Shown here: piece by piece, positions 30,914 to 38,828 of the stretch | How the letters are laid out: every line of letters begins with the position of its first letter | Numbering within the stretch: the stretch's first letter is position 1 | From: Promineifilum sp. | GTDB taxonomy: Bacteria; Chloroflexota; Anaerolineae; Promineifilales; Promineifilaceae | Assembly (NCBI GenBank): GCA_018058545.1 | Contig: JAGOZU010000021.1 | Span: forward strand, 1 to 40,778 | DNA: 40,778 bases | Reading direction: 5' to 3' | The notes under the pieces: generated by a model | Seen by the model: only the letters and a program-made list of their open reading frames with translations | Database searches by the model: none | Told to the model about the DNA's origin: nothing | Made by a program: the position numbers and the translations under genes

Positions 30914-32317
30914 CTAACCCGGGATGAGAACGTTATCGAGGGAGATAGTCGCAACCGGAGCGGCCGCATCGGCATGAGCGGGCCGGCCGGTCAGGTCATA
31001 CGTCATGGCTCCATCGATAGTCACCGGCACCAACTCGCCCAACGGCAATTCGCCGGGGATGAGTACCAGCCCGTCGATCTCCGGCGCGTCGCGGTAGGTA
31101 CGGCCGACGCTCAGGTTGTCACCGTGGCCCTCAATGAGAACCGGCAGCGTGCGGCCGACCTGAGCCTGGTTGCGAGCCAGCGAAATGGCTTGTTGCAGCT
31201 CCATCAGTTCCGCCTGCCGCGCCAGCTTCACATCCTCATCGACCTGCCACGAGACGGCCGCCGACGGCGTGGATGCCTCGTAGGAATAGGTGAACGCGCC
31301 GACGCGGTCGAACTTCAGGTCGCGCACAAAGGTCTTCAGCGCGGCGAACTCCTCGTCCGTCTCGCCGGGATAGCCGACGATGAAGGTGGTGCGGATGGCG
31401 ATATCGGGCATGGCGGCGCGCAGCTTCTCGACCGTGCCGTACACCCACTCGATGTTGGCCGGTCGCCGCATGCGCTTCAGCGTCTCGCGGTGGGCGTGCT
31501 GCAGCGGGATGTCCAGGTAGGGCAGCACCTGCGGCATGGTGGCCATCGCCTCGATCAGCTCGTCGGTGACATAGCCGGGATAGGCGTACATGAGGCGAAT
31601 CCAGGGGATATCGGGCGCGGCCCTGGTGATCTCCTTGAGAAGATGAACCAGGCCGTTCTTCAGCCCCAGATCGTGGCCGTAATCGGTCGTATCCTGAGAG
31701 ATAATGATCAACTCGCGAACGCCGGCGGTCTGCAAGCGCGCCGCTTCGGCGACGATGGTCTCGGGGGGACGGCTGACATGCGTGCCCTTGATCTGCGGGA
31801 TGGCGCAGAAGGCGCACGGCCGGCGGCAACCATCGGCGATCTTGAGATAGGCGCTGGTGCCCTGAACCGTGGCCCGCAGGACGTTTCGCTCGTCGCGGCC
31901 GACGGTCTCGGCCTCATCCGGCAGATGATAGAGCGGTTCGGGGTGTTTGCGGCGGCGCAATTGGCGCACAAAGGGCACGATATCCATCCAGCGGCGCGTA
32001 CCGATGACGCCGTCGATCCCCGGCACCCATTCGACCACCTCATCGCCATACCGTTGGGCCATGCAACCGGCGGCGATAAGCAACTGGTTCGGCCCCTTCA
32101 TCTCGGCCAGTTCGCGCAGCGCGCCGATGGATTCCTGCCGCGCGCCCTCGATGAAACCACAGGTATTGACGATCATCACTCCGGCATCGTTGGGGTCGCC
32201 GGTCGCGTCAAACCCCGCCCGCATGAGCAGATCGGCCATGCTGGTCGAGTCGACTGTATTCTTGCTGCAACCCAGGCTGAGCAAGTAGAACTGTTTCTTT
32301 TGCTTGGCTTTACTCAT
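30914..32317 (-). CDS. rimO: ribosomal protein S12 methylthiotransferase RimO
   Basis: 467 residues. The N-terminal MTTase domain has Cys ligands in LLSLGCSKN and VNTCGF and a third in AAGCMAQRYG. The radical-SAM cluster is C-x-x-x-C-x-x-C in CRRPCAFCAIPQIKG. A C-terminal TRAM domain is present (LPVLIEGHGDNLSVGRTYRD). RimO adds a methylthio group to Asp of ribosomal protein S12. LGCSKNTVDST and the SP(Q/D)-type features separate it from MiaB. Its operon also encodes ribosomal protein L9. Confidence 0.95.
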   Translation of the reverse strand: MSKAKQKKQFYLLSLGCSKNTVDSTSMADLLMRAGFDATGDPNDAGVMIVNTCGFIEGARQESIGALRELAEMKGPNQLLIAAGCMAQRYGDEVVEWVPGIDGVIGTRRWMDIVPFVRQLRRRKHPEPLYHLPDEAETVGRDERNVLRATVQGTSAYLKIADGCRRPCAFCAIPQIKGTHVSRPPETIVAEAARLQTAGVRELIIISQDTTDYGHDLGLKNGLVHLLKEITRAAPDIPWIRLMYAYPGYVTDELIEAMATMPQVLPYLDIPLQHAHRETLKRMRRPANIEWVYGTVEKLRAAMPDIAIRTTFIVGYPGETDEEFAALKTFVRDLKFDRVGAFTYSYEASTPSAAVSWQVDEDVKLARQAELMELQQAISLARNQAQVGRTLPVLIEGHGDNLSVGRTYRDAPEIDGLVLIPGELPLGELVPVTIDGAMTYDLTGRPAHADAAAPVATISLDNVLIPG

Positions 32318-32356
32318 CGCTATCCGCCGGCTTTCGTCGCCGGTTCCCCCCGCTCT

Positions 32357-33295
32357 CTATTGGGTCGCTCGCCAGACCTCTTCGTGCCGCTCGCCGCGAC
32401 CGCCCAACCGGCCCAATTCTATTTCATTGATCGTGACGAAAACGCCGGCGGCGTTGCCGGTGATGACCTTGGCTTCGGATTGGGCTGTCCATTCAAAGGT
32501 GTCGTTGGCTTTGGCAATGCCGCTATAAACGACAGCGCTATCGATGGTCACCTCGACCCAGGTGCGCTCCAAAATATCGAGCTTCAGCCGGATCTCGTCG
32601 AGCGTGGCCGGCAGAGGCGGCCGCGTGGGGGTCGCCGTTCCCACCGCGCCGGGATTATTGCGACTGGTGTCGGCGATGGGCTGTTCCGTCCCCTCGACGA
32701 TAAGGCTGGAGCCGGCGGGCTGCTGGGGGGCGACCTCTTCCGTGGGCGTCGGCGTCGCGCCGGTCACATCGGCCACGACTTCCTGAACGGCCGAGGTAAA
32801 TTCCTGCACCGCGTTCCCGTCGCCGCCCCGCCCCATCAGGATGGGGATGAAACGATTGGCGATGAGCGCCAGAGCGACAACCATCGCAATAATAATGGCG
32901 ATCTGGAGCATGTTGCCGCTCGACCCGCCGTTATGGACGGAATCAAAGCCCTTGCCCTGCACTTCCATATTGACAGGGTCGAAGAACGGCTGATCCTGTC
33001 GCTCTACGAGAGGGTTATCGGGGGAGATCTCTTCCTGGGCGTGTACAAACGCGCGAGCGTCCTGCCCCTGGAGGGCAAGATATCGATCCAGCAACGGCTG
33101 CGGATCCAGCCCCAGGTGGCGGGCGTAGTTACGCAGAAACCCACGCACGTGAACGGGCGTGGGCAATGCGTCGTAATTTCCGCTCTCCAGCGCCGACAGA
33201 TAGCGCACGTTGATGCGGGTACTGGATTGTACGTCTTCGAGCGTCAGCCCCTTGTTTTCACGGGCTTCGCGCAATAGATGGCCGATCTCGTCCAT
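32357..33295 (-). CDS. rodZ: RodZ-like HTH membrane protein
   Basis: 312 residues from the ATG at 33295. The N-terminal HTH_25 domain (GHLLREARENKGLTLEDVQ, then RYLSALESGNYDALPTPVHV) is that of RodZ, the cell-shape protein that binds MreB. One membrane helix (LQIAIIIAMVVALALIANRF) precedes a Thr/Pro-rich linker and a C-terminal DUF4115 domain (WVEVTIDSAVVYSGIAKAND). It lies between rplI and rimO. Confidence 0.88.
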   Translation of the reverse strand: MDEIGHLLREARENKGLTLEDVQSSTRINVRYLSALESGNYDALPTPVHVRGFLRNYARHLGLDPQPLLDRYLALQGQDARAFVHAQEEISPDNPLVERQDQPFFDPVNMEVQGKGFDSVHNGGSSGNMLQIAIIIAMVVALALIANRFIPILMGRGGDGNAVQEFTSAVQEVVADVTGATPTPTEEVAPQQPAGSSLIVEGTEQPIADTSRNNPGAVGTATPTRPPLPATLDEIRLKLDILERTWVEVTIDSAVVYSGIAKANDTFEWTAQSEAKVITGNAAGVFVTINEIELGRLGGRGERHEEVWRATQ

Positions 33296-33363
33296 TTGGG
33301 CGTCGATCGTTCCTTCGGGGCGGCCGACTAGGGCCGCCACCGGTCAGCGGCATTCACCGCAAA

Positions 33364-33915
33364 TCAGGCCTCGACCGCTTCCTCAACGGCCTCTTCGACG
33401 GCCTCGGCAACAACTTCAGCTTCGGCGGCCACATCCTCGATTGCCTCGGTCACCTTGGCCACCACCGGCGCGCCTTCTTCCAGGACCAGCACGCGAAACT
33501 CGGGGTGATAGTCACCACTGAGGCGCACGGGGATCATGTATTCGCCCACCTGGCGCAGCGGTTCGGTTCCAACCTTACGGCGGTCGATCTCGGTCCCCAG
33601 GACTTCATTCAACTGGTCGGCGATCTGATGGGTCGTGATCGAGCCATACAGACGGCCGTTATCGCCGGCGCGGGCCGTAAAAGACAACTCGACGGCGCGA
33701 ATCCGATCCGACAAAATCTCGTACTCGGCCCGAAGCTCGGCCCGGCGCGTCTCGGCGCGCTTGCGCCACGCTTCGGCCTGCTTCATCACATCCGGGCTGG
33801 CCTTGACAGCCAAACCCTTGGGCAGCAGAAAGTTGCGACCGAAACCATCGGCCACGGTGTGGACCTCACCAGCATAGCCCAGATTGTCAACGTCTTCCTT
33901 CAACAACACTTTCAT
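33364..33915 (-). CDS. rplI: 50S ribosomal protein L9 with acidic C-terminal extension
   Basis: 183 residues from the ATG at 33915, chosen because AGGAG lies nine bases upstream; a GTG lies 6 bp further. MKVLLKEDVDNLGYAGEVHT and GFGRNFLLPKGLAVKA are the L9 N-domain; the C-domain contains GRLYGSITTHQIADQL. L9 binds 23S rRNA. The family is usually about 150 residues. Here an additional tail of about 30 residues made of Ala, Val and Glu (AEAVEEAVEEAVEA) follows. It is the first gene of the operon. Confidence 0.95.
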   Translation of the reverse strand: MKVLLKEDVDNLGYAGEVHTVADGFGRNFLLPKGLAVKASPDVMKQAEAWRKRAETRRAELRAEYEILSDRIRAVELSFTARAGDNGRLYGSITTHQIADQLNEVLGTEIDRRKVGTEPLRQVGEYMIPVRLSGDYHPEFRVLVLEEGAPVVAKVTEAIEDVAAEAEVVAEAVEEAVEEAVEA

Positions 33916-34092
33916 CGACACAGACTCCTGATATTCAAAGAATCGCAGACCCGGGCTACCAGTTGGAGTTCATCATCCGGCCGCGGCTGCGGAAATTTCT
34001 ATAGGCAAACGAATATAGTAGCAAAATCAACCCTTTTTAGCAAACGCGCCGGGCTTTTATTTGCCACAACTCATGCCACCCAAACCCGTTTT

Positions 34093-34101
34093 TGGTATAA
34101 T
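34093..34101 (+). promoter_or_regulatory. extended -10 promoter of the small membrane protein gene
   Basis: TGGTATAAT (TGnTATAAT) 56 bp upstream of the ATG at 34157. Confidence 0.6.
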
Positions 34102-34156
34102 CAGACGTTGCATGGGCGCCGGTTGGCGCGTCAATACTGTTAGAAAGAGGAATTAA

Positions 34157-34342
34157 ATGGGTAAGTCACAGCCAAAGCGGCGCACCACGACCACGAGGAC
34201 GCATCAGTCGGAAAAGGGCGCGGCCAGTAAAAAGAAGAGAACAGACTGGATCCGGATCATTTTGATCATCGTCGGCGTCATGATCGTCATCAGCATGATC
34301 CTGTCGATGCTGATCGTCCCCGGCAGTCCCCTCGGATTCTAA
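34157..34342 (+). CDS. 61-residue basic small membrane protein
   Basis: A Lys/Arg/Thr-rich N-terminus (MGKSQPKRRTTTTRTHQSEK) is followed by one membrane helix (IRIILIIVGVMIVISMILSM). AAAGAGG before the ATG and an extended -10 promoter upstream support expression. Function unknown; single-helix proteins like this are common near cell-envelope genes. Confidence 0.75.
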   Translation: MGKSQPKRRTTTTRTHQSEKGAASKKKRTDWIRIILIIVGVMIVISMILSMLIVPGSPLGF

Positions 34343-34357
34343 ACGAAGAATTCCAAC

Positions 34358-34417
34358 GAATCTTCACGGATGGGCATAGCCGGTCGCGGCCGCCATTCAG
34401 CCCATCCGTGAAGATTC
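34358..34417. terminator. 18-bp perfect stem between convergent genes
   Basis: GAATCTTCACGGATGGGC (34358-34375) and its exact reverse complement (34400-34417) surround a 24-nt loop. The tail CTCCCCTCTTGCTTTAG is pyrimidine-rich but has no clean T run. It lies between the stop codons of the small membrane protein and the ATP-grasp gene and probably blocks read-through in both directions. Confidence 0.7.
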
Positions 34418-34429
34418 TCCCCTCTTGCT

Positions 34430-35800
34430 TTAGTCTCTCTTTTCAACAATAAACGTCGGCACTGTCGAGCCGCCGCCGGCCGAAACGTTGAGCAGCGGAT
34501 CGGTTGACAGGCGCGTCAGGCAGCCATCGGCGTATTCGCCATAGAAGGTGAACGGCGCGGTGTCCAGCATCCGGTTGTAGATCTGCAGCTTGCCGTCGAG
34601 TATGCTGGGGTACGGCTCGGTGGGAATGCTGACTCGTTCCTGAATGACATGGGGGGTCTCCAGCGCCACCCGGAGCGCCGCCTCCCAGCCGCTGGCATTG
34701 GTCTGCCAACCCAGGACGATGCCGTGACCACCGTAATCGTCGTTGGGCTTCAACACAAATTGTTCGCGATATTTGGTGATGAACGGGATCAGATCAACCG
34801 CCAGCCCGTTGTAGGTGGTGATGCGCTCCTCCACGATCCGTGTCCAGGGGATATGCTCGCGAACGGCCGCCAGTTCGTCGGTGGTGAGAAGATGAGCATT
34901 GCGCTCGTCGCTCAGCACGGCCAGGCTGGCCTTCTTGTAGAGCATCTTGCACAGGAACGGGTTGACCATGCACACATCCCCGTTGCGGACGGCATGGACG
35001 ATAGGGTTATCCAGGCCCATGCGATCGATCAGCTCGGTGATGAGCACCCGCTTGTAGATCAGGTCGAACTTAAAATCGCCATCGTAGAGCGCGCCGTCGC
35101 GGTATTCCACCGTGCGCGGATCGACGATCTGAGCGGTCAGCCCCTGTGACTTAAAGTAGGCCACAAACAGTTCGAACTCGCTGCGGGTGGGCACTTCCGC
35201 CCAGTCGAGGATGGCGATCTGCGGCTTGCGGCTGCCTCGGGTCACCCCCGACCACTGCCGCCAGCAATCGAGCAACACGTGCATGACGCTGTGGCGCGTG
35301 GGAATGGGCCGCACGGAATATTGCTTCAAAAACTCGCCCATCACCGGCAGGCCGTAGAAGGCGCTGTTGAGCACGTCGTTATAGGCCGACGCGGCCGGCA
35401 CCTCGGCGTTGTTTTCGGTAAATTTCAACTCCATCTTCTCGCTGCCGGTGATGAAGAAAGAGTCGAGCCGGCTGAGCGGGGAGTGGACCTTGAAGCCGGG
35501 GTTGATCTGGATGAGCGGCTCCTCCCAATCGAACAAGCCGAACTGGGCGCGAAAATCGGCGTCGGCCACGGCGTAGTGGGAGATTTTCTCGAAGGCTCGC
35601 GACAGCGGCCGGATCGCTCGCCGCAGGTACGTATACTGCTCGGGCGTCAGGAAGCGCGGCCGCAACACGGAACAGAGTGGCCGCTCGCCAAAAAACAGCC
35701 CGCGCGAACGCAACTGTTCATTGAGCTTCTCGCCCGACTCAATCGCCACTTCGTCGACCAGCAAATCATGATAGGTGATGATGGCTTCGCTTAGGGACAT
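34430..35800 (-). CDS. circularly permuted ATP-grasp (type 2) amide ligase-like protein
   Basis: 456 residues. KMELKFTENNAEVPAASAYN is the metal and substrate motif that in this permuted family comes early, KYREQFVLKPNDDYGGHGIV is the ATP-binding lysine and Gly-rich loop, and VNPFLCKMLYKKASLAVLSD lies between them. This order identifies the circularly permuted ATP-grasp group, whose members ligate amino acids or amines to carboxylates. It is the last of three genes with another ATP-grasp and an esterase. Confidence 0.85.
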   Translation of the reverse strand: MSLSEAIITYHDLLVDEVAIESGEKLNEQLRSRGLFFGERPLCSVLRPRFLTPEQYTYLRRAIRPLSRAFEKISHYAVADADFRAQFGLFDWEEPLIQINPGFKVHSPLSRLDSFFITGSEKMELKFTENNAEVPAASAYNDVLNSAFYGLPVMGEFLKQYSVRPIPTRHSVMHVLLDCWRQWSGVTRGSRKPQIAILDWAEVPTRSEFELFVAYFKSQGLTAQIVDPRTVEYRDGALYDGDFKFDLIYKRVLITELIDRMGLDNPIVHAVRNGDVCMVNPFLCKMLYKKASLAVLSDERNAHLLTTDELAAVREHIPWTRIVEERITTYNGLAVDLIPFITKYREQFVLKPNDDYGGHGIVLGWQTNASGWEAALRVALETPHVIQERVSIPTEPYPSILDGKLQIYNRMLDTAPFTFYGEYADGCLTRLSTDPLLNVSAGGGSTVPTFIVEKRD

Positions 35801-35879
35801 GGTACACCTGCCGGAATAGCAATCCGCGGATTGGGCCGATTAAACTTCGGTAATCGACTCAATCCGCAGACAAATAACT

Positions 35880-36806
35880 TTATCCGTTGAAGAGACCGCT
35901 CCACTTGAGTTCGGTCAGCTGCGGCCGCGGGTTCTTGGCCAGGTCGATGACCATATCGGCCATATGCTTGACGCACCACTCGAAGTAGATCGGCGTGAGC
36001 GAGTTGATATCCATGTCCGGAGCCGGGTTCATGAAGTCGATGGCATAGGGCACGCCGTCGCGGATGGCGAATTCGGCCGTGTTCATATCATAGCCGAGGG
36101 CGCGCACCAGCTTCAGCGCGTCACTGACGATGCGCTCCCCAAGCTCCGGCGACAGATGAGCGTGATCGACGACATAGCGACGGCCGTGCGGGTCGTACTT
36201 CATCGGCAATACCTCTTCCTGGCCCAGGCACATGCAGCGCACGTAATGGTCCCAGTGGATGAACTCCTGCAAGACCATCGTGTACAGACCGGACTGGTTA
36301 TAGGCGTGCCAGAGGTCTTCCTTGGTGTGGCAGATGTAGACGCCCTTCCAGCCGCCGCCGTGGGCGTCCTTGAGCACGCAAGGCAGGCCGACGTAATCCA
36401 GCAGCTCGTCCCAATCGAGGGGATACTTCAGATTGCGCAAGCTCTCATCATGAACGATGCCGGGTACGTAATCCTTATTGGGCATGGCGATCGTCTTGGG
36501 GTGGGCCACGCCTAACCGGGTGGCCAGCGAAGCCTCAAAGAACTTGTCGTCGGCCGTCCACATGAACGGATTGTTGATGACCGTCGTCCCCTGGAGCACG
36601 GCGTTCTTCAGGTGCGAACGGTAATAAGGCACCTCGTGGGAGATGCGATCGACGATGACCGCATACTCGCTCGCCTCGTTCATTCTCGTGCCGCCCAGCT
36701 TGATGAATTCGGCCGTAACGCCCTCGTTACGCCGGTTCACCTCTTCAATGAACGCCGGTGGAAACGACCATTCCCGCCCCACCATAAGCCCGACTTTCAA
36801 TGTCAT
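35880..36806 (-). CDS. ATP-grasp enzyme (RimK/D-Ala-D-Ala ligase-like)
   Basis: 308 residues. The N-terminal pre-ATP-grasp fold (MTLKVGLMVGREWSFPPAFI) is followed by LPCVLKDAHGGGWKGVYICH (ATP-binding Lys and Gly-rich loop), MVLQEFIHWDHYVRCM and the metal-binding end GVPYAIDFMNPAPDMDINSL. The D-x-x-N pattern (D and N in IDFMNP) coordinates Mg. It should form a peptide or amide bond at the cost of ATP. It starts 76 nt after the esterase gene. Confidence 0.85.
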   Translation of the reverse strand: MTLKVGLMVGREWSFPPAFIEEVNRRNEGVTAEFIKLGGTRMNEASEYAVIVDRISHEVPYYRSHLKNAVLQGTTVINNPFMWTADDKFFEASLATRLGVAHPKTIAMPNKDYVPGIVHDESLRNLKYPLDWDELLDYVGLPCVLKDAHGGGWKGVYICHTKEDLWHAYNQSGLYTMVLQEFIHWDHYVRCMCLGQEEVLPMKYDPHGRRYVVDHAHLSPELGERIVSDALKLVRALGYDMNTAEFAIRDGVPYAIDFMNPAPDMDINSLTPIYFEWCVKHMADMVIDLAKNPRPQLTELKWSGLFNG

Positions 36807-36882
36807 GTTATACCTCTCCTAAATTGACTTCGGACGACGAACCATTGATAAATAGTCCGACCAAACCGCGCCCGGCGGCCGG

Positions 36883-37602
36883 TCAATCATGCCCACCGAT
36901 GTAAAGACGCACCATCTTGTGCCACCAGGGCCAGTCGTGGGACCAGCCATCCCAGAGGCGCAAGGCGTTGCCGACGCCCTTGTTCCACAGCGCGGTCGAC
37001 AGTTGCTCGCTGCTGCTGCGCAAGCCGTCGTCGCGGCCGACGGCCAATATGATATCCTGATTGCGCAACTGGTTGATGCGGCGCCAGTCATGCTCGCCAT
37101 TGATGAAGTCGATGGGGCTGTTGAAATAGATATTCTCGTCGTAATAGCCGTCGGTCCAGCGGCTGATTTCATAGATGCCGCTCATGCCGATGGCGCGGCC
37201 GACGAGATCGGGGTGACGCAGGGCGAAGTTGAGGGCGTGGTAGGCCCCGAAGCTGGCCCCGATGGTGATCATGAACGGGTTGCTGTTCTTTTGGCGCGAC
37301 AGGGGCAGCACCTCGTTGGCCAGGTAGTTATCGTATTCGATCTGCCGCCAGGCGCGCGCGCCGGGGTGCTTCCAGCGAGCATACCAGCTCTCCTGATCGA
37401 CGCTGTCAACGCAATAAGCCTGCAGATGCCCGGCATTGATCATGTCGCTCAGCGTGTTGAACATGCCGCGGTCTTCCCATTCGTAGTAGCGACCCATCGA
37501 GGTCGGAAAGACCAGCAGCCGCGCTCCAGCATGACCGATTATCAATAATTCCATTTCCCGTCCGAGCGACGGGCTGTACCAGCGATGATGTTCGCGATGC
37601 AT
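36883..37602 (-). CDS. alpha/beta-hydrolase esterase
   Basis: 239 residues. The nucleophile elbow G-A-S117-F-G sits in MITIGASFGAYHALNFALRH. A likely catalytic Asp lies near VGRDDGL and His in GWSHDWPWW. The pattern WYSPSLGREMELLIIGHAG, FPTSMGRYYEW and DNYLANEVLP is that of the small esterases often found next to ATP-grasp enzymes. It has AGGAGAGGGG before the ATG and is the first gene of the trio, so it may release or transesterify the product, or supply its acyl part. Confidence 0.85.
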   Translation of the reverse strand: MHREHHRWYSPSLGREMELLIIGHAGARLLVFPTSMGRYYEWEDRGMFNTLSDMINAGHLQAYCVDSVDQESWYARWKHPGARAWRQIEYDNYLANEVLPLSRQKNSNPFMITIGASFGAYHALNFALRHPDLVGRAIGMSGIYEISRWTDGYYDENIYFNSPIDFINGEHDWRRINQLRNQDIILAVGRDDGLRSSSEQLSTALWNKGVGNALRLWDGWSHDWPWWHKMVRLYIGGHD

Positions 37603-37776
37603 TCGTTTTTAATCCCCTCTCCTAATGGTGATAGGGAGAAATAATAACATGGAAAATTGAAATGCGAAATGACAGTGACACACGTCGTTCTCGCATTGGA
37701 GGGCCCAATCCCACGGTCACAATCCGGGCATCAATGCCGGCCCGGTTGCATGGATGATCAGAGTCGATCCGGCCCG

Positions 37777-38151
37777 TCATGGGGTCGATTGGTCGGACGG
37801 ATCGTCATAGGATTGACGCTCCTCATGCAGCGCGTACTCGGCCTGACCGGCAAAGGTTCGAGGGCGCTCGATCAGGCGACCGGTGACGTACTTGTGCAGG
37901 ATGCTGGACATCAGCGTCTGGTAGGGGATGCCATCTTCGAACGCCATTTCCTTGAGCGCGAAGAGGTCCTGATTGGTAATGCGAATGTTGACGCGTTGCT
38001 CTTTGCGGAGGAACACCCGGGCTGCCTCTTGATATTCGGTGATTTTGGCTTCCATATCAGGAACAGGAACCGTTTCGCCTCGCTCGAAGGCTTCAAGGAT
38101 TTCGCGCTCTTCCGCATCCATTTCCACGTCGAATACTTTGTCGTCGTCCAT
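37777..38151 (-). CDS. BrnA-like/CopG-type antitoxin
   Basis: 124 residues. The core QRVNIRITNQDLFALKEMAF then EDGIPYQTLMSSILHKYVTG is a ribbon-helix-helix DNA-binding domain, preceded by an acidic linker (EEREILEAFERGETVPVPDM) often seen in such antitoxins. It starts 3 nt after the BrnT-like toxin gene, the usual toxin-first order of brnTA. It should neutralise the toxin and repress the operon. Confidence 0.88.
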   Translation of the reverse strand: MDDDKVFDVEMDAEEREILEAFERGETVPVPDMEAKITEYQEAARVFLRKEQRVNIRITNQDLFALKEMAFEDGIPYQTLMSSILHKYVTGRLIERPRTFAGQAEYALHEERQSYDDPSDQSTP

Positions 38152-38154
38152 TAT

Positions 38155-38436
38155 TTATTTTGGTCTCCTGAGATATTGCCGGGTCGCTTTTCGACCGGGA
38201 TAGATAGTTTTCAGAAACGCGTCATTATCTTTTTCGATGAATGGCACGACATACACGTAATCGTCAATACGAACGATAAAATATTTTTGACCGGGGTACT
38301 TTTCCTGGTTTGGATGCTCCTCTACCCGGAGCAAATCACCAAGCATGATGTGGGTCACGATCTGATCAAAAGAAACACCACGTTCCTTCTTCAGGAGATC
38401 GTTCTTGTCTTCGTTCCAATAGAAGTTACGGTTCAT
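38155..38436 (-). CDS. BrnT-family toxin
   Basis: 93 residues. NFYWNEDKNDLLKKERGVSF, then KYPGQKYFIVRIDDYVYVVP and FLKTIYPGRKATRQYL are the BrnT pattern, a RelE-like ribonuclease that halts translation. It is followed directly by its antitoxin. No ribosome binding site is visible before the ATG; instead the palindrome AATGTATCACATT ends against the start codon. Confidence 0.88.
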   Translation of the reverse strand: MNRNFYWNEDKNDLLKKERGVSFDQIVTHIMLGDLLRVEEHPNQEKYPGQKYFIVRIDDYVYVVPFIEKDNDAFLKTIYPGRKATRQYLRRPK

Positions 38437-38449
38437 AATGTATCACATT
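38437..38449. promoter_or_regulatory. palindrome AATGT-ATC-ACATT at the toxin start
   Basis: A 5-3-5 palindrome immediately before the BrnT ATG, the place where an RHH antitoxin would bind to repress its operon. A TTGCCA/17 bp/TACATT promoter-like match overlaps it but would start transcription inside the gene. Confidence 0.35.
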
Positions 38450-38468
38450 GTGTGCCTATTGGCAACAT

Positions 38469-38828
38469 CTATGGATGCTCAACTGGAGGATGCGCGGCTA
38501 TCAGGCAATCCAGCGGTGCCCACCCGTCTCGCCCGCTTTCATGGGTCGCCCACAGCCAGCCGCTCTCCACCAGCTCCCCACGAACCACATCCCCCGGCTC
38601 CAGCGGCAACTCGGCCGCCGTGTAGCCGCGCAGCAGGACGCCGCTCTCGCCTTCGACGTTCAGCCAGCTTTCGGGGACCCAGCCGGCGCGGCCGTCGGCG
38701 GCCGTGGCCCACACCCAGCCGGGGTACTCGTCGTCGCGGCGGCCGAGGGCCAGCCGGTCGCCGGCCGCGCCGCGGATCGGGTCGGCGTAATGGACATGCC
38801 AGGGTTTAATCGCCCGCCAGGTCGTCAT
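38469..38828 (-). CDS. SH3-like domain protein
   Basis: 119 residues. Two SH3-like units are seen: DRLALGRRDDEYPGWVWATA to GRAGWVPESWL and GYTAAELPLEPGDVVRGELV to GRDGWAPLDCL. The pattern PGW-WA followed by GR-GWVP is typical of bacterial SH3 variants used as binding modules. It overlaps the end of the RarA-methyltransferase gene by 4 nt (ATGA), so the two are coupled. It has no signal peptide, so it is cytoplasmic; partner unknown. Confidence 0.78.
   Translation of the reverse strand: MTTWRAIKPWHVHYADPIRGAAGDRLALGRRDDEYPGWVWATAADGRAGWVPESWLNVEGESGVLLRGYTAAELPLEPGDVVRGELVESGWLWATHESGRDGWAPLDCLIAAHPPVEHP

Noticed and set aside
30539-33277. 912-codon plus-strand open frame
   Set aside because: It is antisense to rimO, tlpA-like and rodZ genes with clear family motifs; the long frame results from high GC and codon bias. 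No domain or motif is visible in its translation.
38437-38465. TTGCCA-17-TACATT promoter before BrnT
   Set aside because: It would start transcription downstream of the ATG, so it cannot drive the toxin as annotated.
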